From NCBI RefSeq assembly GCF_007923265.1, contig NZ_VOJA01000003.1, forward strand, positions 248,001 through 312,000: DNA of 64,000 nt, read 5' to 3'. The notes below the pieces were generated by a model. The model saw only the letters and a program-made list of their open reading frames with translations, was not told the origin of the DNA and did not search any database. This stretch comes from Francisella salimarina. Its GTDB lineage: Bacteria; Pseudomonadota; Gammaproteobacteria; Francisellales; Francisellaceae. How positions within the stretch are numbered: position 1 is the first letter of the stretch; every line of letters begins with the position of its first letter. Positions 29,901 to 39,190 of this stretch are shown here, piece by piece. The translations under genes were made by a program, and so were the position numbers.

Positions 29901-31073
29901 ATGAAATTAAAGAACATTGTTATCGCTACGACAGTACTATTAGGTACGGCTACGTTTTCATTTGCTGCAGGTTCTGACAATATGGATACGTCAGTAGATG
30001 CAAATTCAACAGCTACTCAAAGTAGTGCTGGAAATAGTTTCCTTACTCCTTTTGCTAATACATATAGCTCTTTAACTAACAAAGACAATACTTGGGGTCC
30101 ACAAGATAGAACAGGTCAGTGGTACTTTGGTGTAGATGCTAATGGTCTTGCTGGAACACCTAATTCTCCTTCTGGAGCTGGCGCAAATATGATAATTGGT
30201 TATAACATCAATAAATATTTTGCAGTTCAATATAACCAATTAGTTGGTAGAGTATTTGCAGGTTTAGGTGAGGGTGTTATTAATTTCAGTAATAGTACTA
30301 TGATCACTCCATATGCTGCTGGTGGTGCTGGTTGGGCTAATTTGGCTGGTCAAGCTACTGGTGCATGGGACGTTGGTGGAGGTCTTAAATTTGAGCTTTC
30401 TAGAGATGTTCAAGTAAGTGCTGATTATAGATATATTCAGACAATGGCTCCAAGTGGTATGTCAGGTGCTCAAGGTAGAGCGGGTACTAACATGATTGGT
30501 GGTGGTATTACATGGTTCTTTGGTGGCAAAGATGATAATAATAATGATACTGGCAACATCCAAGACAATGGTGCTACTACAGCTGCAGAAACTACAGCTA
30601 TGCCGACAATTGATGAATCTAAGTATGTTTTACCTCAAGGTATTAAGCAGTGTGAAGGTAACTTCAACTTAACTAAAGAAGGTGTTGCTTGCTATACTGT
30701 GAACGGCGATGATGTAACAGTTTATTTAGATACTAAATTTGCTTATGATAGTTCAAAATTAAACAGTAAGGGCAAAGATGCTATAGCATCTTTTGTTAAC
30801 TTTGTTAAGAACAGTGATATTAAAACAGTAACAGTTAAAGGTTATGCTTCTCAAGGAACAACAGGAAGTGAATTTGAAATATATAACCAAAAACTTTCTG
30901 AGAAGAGAGCAGAAGCTGTAGCTGAGTACATGAAGCAACTAGGTTTAGATAATGATAAAATCATTACTAAAGGATTTGGCTATGAGAATACTTTAGATGG
31001 TATTCATAAGTCAGATGCTCGTAATCAACGTGTTCAAGCGAGTGTATCAGCTCCTTTAAAAGAAGAAGCTTAA
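29901..31073 (+). CDS. fopA: FopA, OmpA-family outer-membrane protein
   Basis: Major outer-membrane protein of Francisella. The ATG at 29901 behind AAAAGGAG gives 390 residues; the signal peptide ends near SFAAG (residue 22). The next part, to about 215, is a Gly/Ala/aromatic-rich set of beta strands, for example TGQWYFGVDANGL and ISADYRYI-type segments, ending in a strand closed by Phe. An acidic, threonine-rich linker with DDNNNDTGN follows. The last 120 residues are the OmpA peptidoglycan-binding domain, with AYDSSKLNSKGKDAI and GYASQGTTGSEFEIYNQKLSEKRAEAV. The protein resembles FopA, which was the main clue for the genus. Confidence 0.95.
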   Translation: MKLKNIVIATTVLLGTATFSFAAGSDNMDTSVDANSTATQSSAGNSFLTPFANTYSSLTNKDNTWGPQDRTGQWYFGVDANGLAGTPNSPSGAGANMIIGYNINKYFAVQYNQLVGRVFAGLGEGVINFSNSTMITPYAAGGAGWANLAGQATGAWDVGGGLKFELSRDVQVSADYRYIQTMAPSGMSGAQGRAGTNMIGGGITWFFGGKDDNNNDTGNIQDNGATTAAETTAMPTIDESKYVLPQGIKQCEGNFNLTKEGVACYTVNGDDVTVYLDTKFAYDSSKLNSKGKDAIASFVNFVKNSDIKTVTVKGYASQGTTGSEFEIYNQKLSEKRAEAVAEYMKQLGLDNDKIITKGFGYENTLDGIHKSDARNQRVQASVSAPLKEEA

Positions 31074-31120
31074 TTTCTTAACTTATTAATATTAATCTCT
31101 CGAATTTTCTTTTATCATTT

Positions 31121-31174
31121 TTTAATTTAATTTAATTTAATTTATTTTATTTTATTTTATTTTATTTTATTTTA
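31121..31174. repeat. Composite pentanucleotide microsatellite after fopA
   Basis: Four copies of TTTAA (31121-31140) run straight into six copies of TTTAT (31141-31170) plus a partial copy (to 31174). Both motifs keep the same phase and differ at one base, which suggests that one expanded from the other. The array lies 48 bases after the fopA stop. F. tularensis typing schemes (MLVA) use variable tandem repeats of this kind, but I cannot say which named locus this may be. Confidence 0.9.
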
Positions 31175-31544
31175 GATATTTAAATACTGATTTTCATATC
31201 ATCATGTTGTAGAATCAGGAAATGTGAATATTAAGGTTCTCAATTAGCTATTTTATTAACTATCTCTTACTGTACATCTAACTTATATTAGTAAGGGTCT
31301 AGATAACTATGGTACTTATCATATGTTTCTCTATGATGGTTATAATAAATGTCTGTTTTAAAGTAGGAAATATCCTACTAAGTGTTTTGGTAAATTTTAT
31401 CATACCATGAAGATTATCTTAGCGATAGCCTTTAAGAAATACGCTTGGGAATTGCTACGAGCAAGAGAATAATACTATTTTTGTAAAATAATATAGTAAT
31501 AAATTTAGATAAAATATTTTGGATAAAATGAACAAATAAGGTTG
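31175..31544. other. Gene-free 370-base stretch between fopA and pilC
   Basis: No convincing gene. Two short frames lie here: 31309-31410 (33 residues, hydrophobic) and 31407-31472 (21 residues, ending in a helical segment), joined by an ATGA overlap. They may be the degraded end of a lost gene, or chance frames in AT-rich DNA. No GC-rich terminator is evident. Confidence 0.4.
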
Positions 31545-32777
31545 CTAGCCTATAGCATCTCCCATTTGGAACATTGGCATATACATACTTACTACAAGGA
31601 AACCGACAACACCACCTAGCACAATCATAATTAGAGGTTCTAACATTGAGCTCAAACTTCCTACAAGTGTATCAACTTCTTCTTGATATACTCTATTAAG
31701 GTTTCCAAGCATCGTTTCTAAAGCACCTGACTCTTCACCAACAGCTATCATCTGTTCTACTAAGAATGGGAAGCTTCCCGTTTCAACAATAGCTTCTTTA
31801 AATGATGCTCCTTCACTGATACTTTTTTTAATGTCTATAGCGGCTTGGTCATACTTAGCATTACCTGTTGCTAATGAAACCATATCTAATGCTCTTGTTA
31901 AGCTCATACCTGATTGAACAGTAATCTCTAATGTACTAGCAAATCGTGCTAGAGCAGATTTGAAAATAACCTCACCAATTATTGGTATTTTAAGCATAAA
32001 ATGGTCTTGTGCAACTTGTATCTTTGGGAATTTGAATTTCAGAGATTTAAATATCGATAGTGACATAAATATTACAAGAATAATTTTCCACCATGAATCT
32101 TGCATGAAGTTAGATGCATCAACAGTGACTTGAGTAATCGCAGGCAGGGGTTTTCCAGAGTTTATAAACATTGCTGAGAATGCTGGAACCGCAAAAGTTA
32201 AAAGTATCCCTGTTACACCGGCTGCTATAACACATACAACAATTGGATATGAAAGAGCTTTTTTAACTTTCTTTTTAATACTTTGTAATGCTTCACGTTG
32301 GTCAGCTATTTTATTAAGCATAAGATCTAGGTTACCAGATTCTTCTCCAGCAGTTATGAGACCTATATAAAGCTTATCAAAAACTTTTGGAAAATTACTC
32401 AAGGCTTTTGAAAATGATTCACCACCTTCGATAGATTGCTTAATTTGGATGGCTAATATCTTTAGACGAGGGTGTTTACGAATACCCATTATGAAGACTT
32501 CAAAAGATTTAATAATTGGGATACCTGCTTTTGTCATTGTAGCTAGCTGACGAGTCATTTCCGTTATATCCTGATATGATATTTTTTTCGGAAGTAAATC
32601 TTTAGGCTGTTTTTTGACTTTAACATCAGTGTAGCCTTTTTGTCTTATTTGAATCTCAGCTTTTTCTTTAGTATCAGCATCTATGATTCCTTTTATGGTT
32701 TTACCATTTTTGAGCTTGGCCTTATAGCCCCAAGATGTAATCGTTATTTTGTTTTTATTCTTATTTCCAAATAGCAT
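31545..32777 (-). CDS. pilC: PilC, type IV pilus inner-membrane platform protein
   Basis: Membrane platform on which the pilus assembly and retraction motors act. The 410 residues contain two T2SSF/PilC repeats: the first around residues 75-200, with EMTRQLATMTKAGIPIIKSFEVF, and the second around 275-400, with FASTLEITVQSGMSLTRALDMV. Three strongly hydrophobic segments are visible, near residues 180-200, 225-245 and the C-terminus (IMIVLGGVVGFLVVSMY). It starts 10 bases after pilB. Confidence 0.95.
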   Translation of the reverse strand: MLFGNKNKNKITITSWGYKAKLKNGKTIKGIIDADTKEKAEIQIRQKGYTDVKVKKQPKDLLPKKISYQDITEMTRQLATMTKAGIPIIKSFEVFIMGIRKHPRLKILAIQIKQSIEGGESFSKALSNFPKVFDKLYIGLITAGEESGNLDLMLNKIADQREALQSIKKKVKKALSYPIVVCVIAAGVTGILLTFAVPAFSAMFINSGKPLPAITQVTVDASNFMQDSWWKIILVIFMSLSIFKSLKFKFPKIQVAQDHFMLKIPIIGEVIFKSALARFASTLEITVQSGMSLTRALDMVSLATGNAKYDQAAIDIKKSISEGASFKEAIVETGSFPFLVEQMIAVGEESGALETMLGNLNRVYQEEVDTLVGSLSSMLEPLIMIVLGGVVGFLVVSMYMPMFQMGDAIG

Positions 32778-32787
32778 ATTTTATCCT

Positions 32788-34566
32788 TTAACTTACTCTG
32801 TAAGCCTCTTCCATAGATGTTAACCCTTGTGAAACTCTTACTAGTGCTGACTGTCTAACTGTGGCAACTCCTTCTTTTTGAGCCTGTATTGCTAGCTCCA
32901 TAGTGTTTTTGTCTTCTAATATCATTTTTGCAATTTCTCTAGAAACTGGCATAACCTCATATAAACCAAGTCTTCCTTTGTATCCTTTAAAGCATCTTGG
33001 ACATCCTTTAGGGTTTGGTTTGTATATCTTTGCACTCTTTACTTTTTCAAGTTTTGTACCGAATGTTTTCATAAGTATCTCATCATTTAGGCCACTGTCC
33101 TCAACAAGTAATGAAAACTCGGTATCAGTATCTTCTAATTTGCATTTTGGGCATAATTTTCTTGTTAAACGCTGAGCAATAATCAACGTTACAGAAGTAG
33201 CAATATTATATCTAGGTAAGCCCATATCTACCAATCTATTTAATGTTTCTGGAGCACTATTTGTATGTAGTGTTGACATAACCAAGTGACCTGTTTGCGA
33301 TGCCTTAATTGCAATGGATCCTGTTTCAATATCCCTAATCTCACCGACCATGATTATATCTGGATCTTGACGTAAGAAAGATTTAAGAGCCGCAGCAAAT
33401 GTTAAACCCTGTTTATTATTAACGTTAACTTGGTTGATACCTTTTACAAAAAGCTCGACAGGATCTTCTGCTGTAGAAATATTTTTTTCAGGTTTATTCA
33501 GAATGTTTATACCTGTGTACAAAGTAACTGTTTTACCTGAACCAGTTGGACCTGTTACTAGTACCATGCCTTGTGGTTGTTTGATATATTTAAGATATGT
33601 TTCTTTTTGAGTTTCTGAGAAACCTAATTGTTCAATTGGTATTTGTGTTGAACTAGAATCAAGAATACGAAGTACAACTTTTTCACCAAAACTTATTGGA
33701 CATGTACTAACACGAAAATCAATAGCTTTTTCTCTTGAAAGAGAAATTTTAAATTTACCATCTTGAGGGATTCTTTTTTCTGCGATATCAAGGCTAGACA
33801 TAATCTTAAGTCTTGATATAACTTTAGGTCCAAGATTTTTTTTGGTATTAAAAGTCTCTATTAGTAGGCCATCTATTCTGTATCTAATACGAAAGTTTTT
33901 TTCATATGGTTCAAAGTGTATATCTGAAGCACCTTTTTGTATTGCATCCACAATAGTATTGTTGATAAATCTAATGATAGGAGCTTCTTCATCTTCACCA
34001 CTTCCTATTATGGCATCTCCTTCACGCTCACCTTCTTCAACAAAGTCAATATCAAGCTCACCACCAGCATTCATCTGCTCTTCAAGTTTTGATTCGCTTT
34101 CTACGTGTCCTTCATCTTTGAGATATTGATCGTACTCTTCAATCTTTTCTCGTATTAGATTAATTTCTCCTACAATAGGAGTAAAAGAATAATCATATTT
34201 ACTGCGTAGTTTTTTTAGTATTTCTTGACTATCTATTGGATTAGCTATTGCTACATAAATGCTCTTTTTTCTTTTAAATAGTGGTAAACATTTATTCTCA
34301 TTACAAAACTCAGCATCAAAGTAATCTTGCGGTAGAAAATTTACATTTATAGCAGTTAAGTCAATATACTGTAAACGTAACAGAGTTGCAGATTCAATCA
34401 TAAATGATTTACTATCAACTAATTCATGATCAATTAGGTAGTCTAAGAGGTCTTGTTTGGCTAGTGATTTATCTAAACTTATCTCTTCAAGTTGCTCTCT
34501 TGTTATAAGCTTACGATGTAGTAGTAAAGAAGCTAGCTTCTTGTTAATATACGGACTATCAATCAT
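32788..34566 (-). CDS. pilB: PilB, type IV pilus assembly ATPase
   Basis: Cytoplasmic hexameric ATPase powering pilus extension. The 592 residues begin with an MshEN/N1-type domain (about 1-150). After an acidic linker rich in Glu/Gly (about 165-195), the GspE core carries ASDIHFEPYE, Walker A GPTGSGKT near residue 342, the Asp box, Walker B DPDIIMVGEIRD near residue 403 and the His box GHLVMSTLHTNSA. A four-cysteine zinc motif (CPKC and CPRC) lies near residues 465-525. It is followed by pilC, as usual; pilD is not seen here. Confidence 0.96.
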   Translation of the reverse strand: MIDSPYINKKLASLLLHRKLITREQLEEISLDKSLAKQDLLDYLIDHELVDSKSFMIESATLLRLQYIDLTAINVNFLPQDYFDAEFCNENKCLPLFKRKKSIYVAIANPIDSQEILKKLRSKYDYSFTPIVGEINLIREKIEEYDQYLKDEGHVESESKLEEQMNAGGELDIDFVEEGEREGDAIIGSGEDEEAPIIRFINNTIVDAIQKGASDIHFEPYEKNFRIRYRIDGLLIETFNTKKNLGPKVISRLKIMSSLDIAEKRIPQDGKFKISLSREKAIDFRVSTCPISFGEKVVLRILDSSSTQIPIEQLGFSETQKETYLKYIKQPQGMVLVTGPTGSGKTVTLYTGINILNKPEKNISTAEDPVELFVKGINQVNVNNKQGLTFAAALKSFLRQDPDIIMVGEIRDIETGSIAIKASQTGHLVMSTLHTNSAPETLNRLVDMGLPRYNIATSVTLIIAQRLTRKLCPKCKLEDTDTEFSLLVEDSGLNDEILMKTFGTKLEKVKSAKIYKPNPKGCPRCFKGYKGRLGLYEVMPVSREIAKMILEDKNTMELAIQAQKEGVATVRQSALVRVSQGLTSMEEAYRVS

Positions 34567-34687
34567 TTATACTAAAATAAATCACAAAAATTAACAAAAA
34601 TTATATCATGATTGAGATAATTATTAAAAAACAAAATATTCAATATAAATTAATAAAAAGGATTTATTTTAATAATATTTTTTAATG

Positions 34688-34693
34688 TATAAT
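34688..34693 (+). promoter_or_regulatory. Consensus -10 for the glycerophosphodiesterase gene
   Basis: TATAAT, 31 bases before the ATG at 34725 in the divergent gap from pilB. No convincing -35 can be chosen in this T-rich stretch. Confidence 0.35.
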
Positions 34694-34724
34694 TCAAATC
34701 CGAGTTTAATAAATTTTTTGATAT

Positions 34725-35477
34725 ATGCATGTAGATAGATATATTTCTCATAGAGGCGCAAATAATGATGCTGTAGAAAATACAATAGAAGCCTTTCAAA
34801 TTGCCAAGAATGCTGGGTTTAATTGGTTTGAAACAGATGTGCAAATGAGTTCTGATGGGGTGTTATTCTTGTTTCATGATGATACTCCAAAAAGGTTTTT
34901 TGATATTGATAAAAATGTTACTAATATGTCAATATTTAGCTTAAAGTCTTTAGAACTTGTTCATCCTAAGTTAAAGTCAACAGCTAAAATATTAACACTG
35001 AAAGAGTATATCGAGTGGGCAGAGCATAATAATGCTTTTTTGAATCTTGAAATTAAAGTAAGTAATGAAAATATAAGCTACCAAAAGACTTTAGTCGCTA
35101 AGGTTATTGAGCTTCTTGAGCATTATCCAACTATGAAATCAAAAATTTTATTGTCGAGCTTCTCAAAAGTGGTAATGAGAGAGTTAAGAAGACATAAAGA
35201 TTTTACTCAAGGTAAACTTTTTTACACCGTTAACTGGGTTAGGGATTTTGAATATATTGATAGTGATTTTTATAAAGACTTTGTTAAAAATAAATATATA
35301 GCAGTCATAATAAATTATAGCTGCTTAACCGATTCAAGAGTTAAATATTTGAAACGTAAATTTGGTAAAGTTTTTGTTTATTCTGTTTATACAGATGATG
35401 AAGTTAAACACTTGCTTGAATGGCAGGTTGATGCGATATTCATTGATAAGAAAGAACAGTTAAATCTTAGTCTTTAG
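34725..35477 (+). CDS. Glycerophosphodiester phosphodiesterase
   Basis: Hydrolyses glycerophosphodiesters (deacylated phospholipids) to glycerol-3-phosphate and alcohol. The 250 residues lack a signal peptide, so a cytoplasmic (UgpQ-like) role is likely. The N-terminal metal/catalytic motif is ISHRGANNDAVENTIEAF, followed by FETDVQMSSDGVLFLFHDDTPKR near residues 36-58, both complete. LNLEIKV near residue 106 supplies the third acidic ligand. It converges with and overlaps the next gene by 18 bases. Confidence 0.88.
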   Translation: MHVDRYISHRGANNDAVENTIEAFQIAKNAGFNWFETDVQMSSDGVLFLFHDDTPKRFFDIDKNVTNMSIFSLKSLELVHPKLKSTAKILTLKEYIEWAEHNNAFLNLEIKVSNENISYQKTLVAKVIELLEHYPTMKSKILLSSFSKVVMRELRRHKDFTQGKLFYTVNWVRDFEYIDSDFYKDFVKNKYIAVIINYSCLTDSRVKYLKRKFGKVFVYSVYTDDEVKHLLEWQVDAIFIDKKEQLNLSL

Positions 35478-36212
35478 ATAATCTTTTAAAAGATGTTCTA
35501 CATCTATTATAATACTTTCACTATGAGGACAACCTTCAGGATAAAAGTACTTTAACTCGATAAAGCCTTCTGCAATTCTATATTTAAAAGTAACAAACGG
35601 ATATTTTTCCTTAATCACTTCTAAGTTTTCTGCAAGCAGGCTTTCACCAATATTGAAAATATTCCATTTTTTACGAACTATTTTTCTTTTTTTACTTGTT
35701 TTGTTGTTTAGATTTAATGCCTCAAGCATAGGAATGCACTCTCTAGGAGGTCCAGGAAAAACATATATATATCGACCTGACTCAAACTCTAGTTTAAATC
35801 CGTTTGCAGTACCATTTTGATTTATTAAGATTTCTGAGCCCTGAGGAAACATAGCTTGTTTTTCAGTACCCAAAGTAATTCTACCATATTTTTCAATCAT
35901 CCTTTTTTCTAGTTTGTGCCATGAGTTATTGTCTAAAGATAGACTTTTGTCAAAATATTTGGCAATTGACTCTGTGGTTAAGTCATCTTCAGTGGGACCC
36001 AAACCGCCTATAGTTATAATGTTTTTATGATTTTGCTTTAGAAACTCTATACTTGAAACTATATCTTCATAATCATCTTTACACGATATATGAAACCCTA
36101 TTTCAAAATTATTACTTACTAGGTATTTAGCAAAATTACAGGAGTTAGTATTAACTATATCTCCATCTACTACCTCATCGCCAATAGCTATAAAGCCGAA
36201 ATCATATTTCAT
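35460..36212 (-). CDS. CinA N-terminal / MoaB-like molybdopterin-binding-domain protein
   Basis: A 250-residue cytoplasmic protein. The domain covers the first 170 residues: IAIGDEVVDGDIVNTNSCNFAKYLV at the start and ITIGGLGPTEDDLTTESIAKYF near residue 68, the strongest marks of the CinA/MoaB-like fold. PQGSEILINQNGTANGFKLE and VFPGPPRECIPML follow, as in CinA's N-terminal domain. The nicotinamide-deamidase domain that forms the second half of full CinA is missing, so this is a stand-alone first domain. Its reaction is unknown; a nucleotide-pyrophosphatase role has been proposed for this domain in other bacteria. Confidence 0.8.
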   Translation of the reverse strand: MKYDFGFIAIGDEVVDGDIVNTNSCNFAKYLVSNNFEIGFHISCKDDYEDIVSSIEFLKQNHKNIITIGGLGPTEDDLTTESIAKYFDKSLSLDNNSWHKLEKRMIEKYGRITLGTEKQAMFPQGSEILINQNGTANGFKLEFESGRYIYVFPGPPRECIPMLEALNLNNKTSKKRKIVRKKWNIFNIGESLLAENLEVIKEKYPFVTFKYRIAEGFIELKYFYPEGCPHSESIIIDVEHLLKDYLKTKI

Positions 36213-36262
36213 TATCTTCCTTACAAATTTTTGTAGAATTATTAAAATCCGCTATTCTTGGA

Positions 36263-36282
36263 CATGATTTTTATGTATCATG
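36263..36282. promoter_or_regulatory. Inverted repeat upstream of cphA
   Basis: CATGAT and ATCATG are separated by eight bases, about 55-75 bases before the cphA ATG. The next stretch has TTGTGA at 36285-36290 and a weak TATACA-like -10. The repeat could be an operator or chance in AT-rich DNA. Confidence 0.25.
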
Positions 36283-36336
36283 ATTTGTGAAGTATATATT
36301 AAGTGTATACAAGATTGAATATCTAAGGAGTCTTTA

Positions 36337-39159
36337 ATGAAAATACTATCTACTAATGTTTATGTCGGACCTAACATCTATGCGAACTTTCCTGTTATTA
36401 AACATGAAATTGATTTGGGAGTGCTTGAAGAATGGCCATCTGCAAAGATTGGTCAGGATTTTGTAGATCGACTTGTGGATAGTTTACCAGGATTAGAAGA
36501 GCATGGTTGTTCATATAGAGAAAAGGGTGGTTTTATCCGTAGAATGAGAGAGGATGAAGGCACTTGGATGGGTCATATTTGGGAGCATGCAATACTAGAG
36601 CTTCAAGATATAGCTGGTAGTAATGTAACATATGGCCGTACTAGATCGACAGGTGAGCTTGGTTGTTATAATTTGGTCTATGAATATAAGCAAAAAGATG
36701 TTGGTCTAAGAGCTATGGAGTTGGCTAGAGATTTATTGATATCTTTATTGCCAGAGGATCTTAAAAAGCAAGTGGCTCATAAGAATGAAGATTTTGATTT
36801 TGAATATGAAAAAGTTAGGTTTATAAAATTTGCACAAAGCAAAGAATTTGGACCAAGTACAGCATCATTAATTGAAGCTGCTAAAAAAAGAGATATTCCG
36901 TATCTTAGATTAAATGACCATTCATTAGTTCAATTTGGTTATGGTAAATACCAACAAAGAATTCGAGCAACAATTACAGGTAAAACTACTAGTATTGCTG
37001 TTGACTTATCTTGTGATAAAAATCAGACGAATACTATTCTACAAGGTTTGGGGCTTCCTATGCCTAAGCAAAGGATGGTAACTACTGAAGAGGGAGCTTT
37101 AAGAGCTGCAAAAATCCTAGGCTTTCCATTAGTTGTTAAGCCTCTGGATGGTAATCATGGTCGTGGTATATCTATTAACTTAAAAACTATGCAAGAAATT
37201 AAAGATGCCTTCGTTGAAGCAAATAAAGTATCTAGATATGTTTTAGTGGAGCAGTTTGCTACTGGTTTCGATCATAGAATGTTGGTAGTTGATGGTAAGC
37301 TTGTAGCTGTTGCTAAAAGGGTTCCTGGTCATGTGATAGGAGATGGTAAGCATAATATTAAAGAGCTAGTTGATATTGTAAATGAAGATCCACGTAGAGG
37401 TGTTGGACATGAGAAAGTTCTAACAAAATTAGAGTTGGACTATCAAGCTAAGACTTTATTGGGAGCTGCTGGGTATGATGAAAATACTATTCTTAAGGAT
37501 GGAGAAGTTTTCTATTTAAGATCTACAGCCAACCTTTCAACTGGTGGTACAGCTATTGATGTCACTGATATTGTACACCCTGACAACAAAGATATGGCGG
37601 AAAGAGCTATAAAAGCTATAGGTCTTGATGTTGGTGGTGTTGATTTCTTGATAGATGATATATCACAATCTTATCACGATATTGGTGGTGCTATTTGTGA
37701 ATGTAATGCTGCTCCAGGGTTTAGAATGCATGTGGCTCCTAGTGAGGGTAAATCTAGAGATGTTGCAGGTGCAGTAATAGATATGCTGATTCCTAAAGAA
37801 CACGGTAATGCTAGAATTCCAATTGCTGCTATTACTGGTACAAACGGTAAAACTACAACATCACGTATGGTTGCTCATATGTGGAAAAATGCTGGGAAAA
37901 TAGTAGGACTTACAACCACAGATGGTGTTTATATCAACGGAAAACTAACTGTAGCAGGTGATACTACAGGTCCAGCTTCAGCTCAAATGGTTTTGAAAGA
38001 TCCTTCTGTAGAAATGGCAATCCTTGAAACTGCTAGAGGCGGGTTACTAAGAAGTGGTATGGGCTATGATTACTGTAATGTTGGAGCGTGTTTAAATATA
38101 TCCTCTGATCACCTAGGTCTTAAAGGAGTTAATACGTTAGAAGATTTGGCTAAAGTTAAGAGTATAGTTCCTCAAGCAGCAAAGGATGTCGCAGTTTTAA
38201 ATGCTGATGATCCTAATGTACTTAAAATGTCAGCTAAAGTAACAGCAAAATATATACTATATGTAACTATGAATCCAGAGCATGCTTTAGTTAAACAACA
38301 TATACGTGCTGGCGGTAAAGCTTGTATTATTGAAAAGGGTGTTAATGGAGATATGATTACAATTTTTGATAATCATGTTCATATACCAGTTTTATGGACT
38401 CATTTGATTCCAGCTACAATGGAAGGTAAAGCTATCCATAATGTTCAAAACTCTATGTTTGCAATAGCTATATCTTACAGTATGGGTATGAGTTTAGATG
38501 ATATTAGAGATGGATTGAGAACATTTGTAACATCATTCTACCAAGCGCCAGGGCGTATGAACTGGTTTGAGGAGCATCCATTTAAAGTACTGATGGATTA
38601 TGGACATAATCCAGCAGCAATAAAGCTTGTGAGCCAGATGGTTGATAATATGGAGTTTGCCGGTAAGAAAATATGTGTTTTAGCATCACCAGGTGATAGA
38701 AGAGATGAAGATATCTACGAAATAGCTAAAACTGCTGCACCATATTACGATCACTTTATTTGTAAGCGTGATGATACTCTAAGAGGTCGAGCTCCTGATG
38801 AAGTTCCAAGAATGCTTAAAGAAGGTTTAATAGAGGCTGGTGTGACTGCCGATAGGATAGAAACTATCGAGAGTGAGCAAGAAGCTGTGGATCATGCTCT
38901 GGCAATGGCTCAGGATGGTGATCTGGTAGTTATTTTTGCAGATAAATTAAAAAGAACATGGAAGCAGATTATTTACTTTAACAAAGAAGATGCTGACGAC
39001 AATAAAGAGCAAAAAGAAGAAAAGAAAGAAATGTTTTCTGCTTCTATTATTGCTCAGGATCCTAGTCTATCAGAAGAAATTTCTGAAGTTATAAAAGCAG
39101 GTGTTATAGCTGATGAGAGTGGTGTTAGAGTTATTTTTGATGAAGAAGATAACGACTAA
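36337..39159 (+). CDS. cphA: Cyanophycin synthetase
   Basis: Makes the polymer of aspartate backbone and arginine side chains without a ribosome. The 940 residues show the full domain order: N-terminal domain, ATP-grasp (about 220-490, with PLVVKPLDGNHGRGISIN and CECNAAPGFRMHVAPSEGKSRDV), then the Mur-ligase-like part (about 490-900) with P-loop AAITGTNGKTTTSRM, ILETARGGLLRSGMGYDYC and NISSDHLGLKGV. Both adding sites look intact. A charged, Glu/Lys-rich C-terminal tail of about 50 residues is extra. A shorter paralogue follows 31 bases downstream. No cyanophycinase gene is in the window. Confidence 0.93.
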   Translation: MKILSTNVYVGPNIYANFPVIKHEIDLGVLEEWPSAKIGQDFVDRLVDSLPGLEEHGCSYREKGGFIRRMREDEGTWMGHIWEHAILELQDIAGSNVTYGRTRSTGELGCYNLVYEYKQKDVGLRAMELARDLLISLLPEDLKKQVAHKNEDFDFEYEKVRFIKFAQSKEFGPSTASLIEAAKKRDIPYLRLNDHSLVQFGYGKYQQRIRATITGKTTSIAVDLSCDKNQTNTILQGLGLPMPKQRMVTTEEGALRAAKILGFPLVVKPLDGNHGRGISINLKTMQEIKDAFVEANKVSRYVLVEQFATGFDHRMLVVDGKLVAVAKRVPGHVIGDGKHNIKELVDIVNEDPRRGVGHEKVLTKLELDYQAKTLLGAAGYDENTILKDGEVFYLRSTANLSTGGTAIDVTDIVHPDNKDMAERAIKAIGLDVGGVDFLIDDISQSYHDIGGAICECNAAPGFRMHVAPSEGKSRDVAGAVIDMLIPKEHGNARIPIAAITGTNGKTTTSRMVAHMWKNAGKIVGLTTTDGVYINGKLTVAGDTTGPASAQMVLKDPSVEMAILETARGGLLRSGMGYDYCNVGACLNISSDHLGLKGVNTLEDLAKVKSIVPQAAKDVAVLNADDPNVLKMSAKVTAKYILYVTMNPEHALVKQHIRAGGKACIIEKGVNGDMITIFDNHVHIPVLWTHLIPATMEGKAIHNVQNSMFAIAISYSMGMSLDDIRDGLRTFVTSFYQAPGRMNWFEEHPFKVLMDYGHNPAAIKLVSQMVDNMEFAGKKICVLASPGDRRDEDIYEIAKTAAPYYDHFICKRDDTLRGRAPDEVPRMLKEGLIEAGVTADRIETIESEQEAVDHALAMAQDGDLVVIFADKLKRTWKQIIYFNKEDADDNKEQKEEKKEMFSASIIAQDPSLSEEISEVIKAGVIADESGVRVIFDEEDND

Positions 39160-39190
39160 TTGTTTATTACTATTTTAAGGGAGCCTTTAT

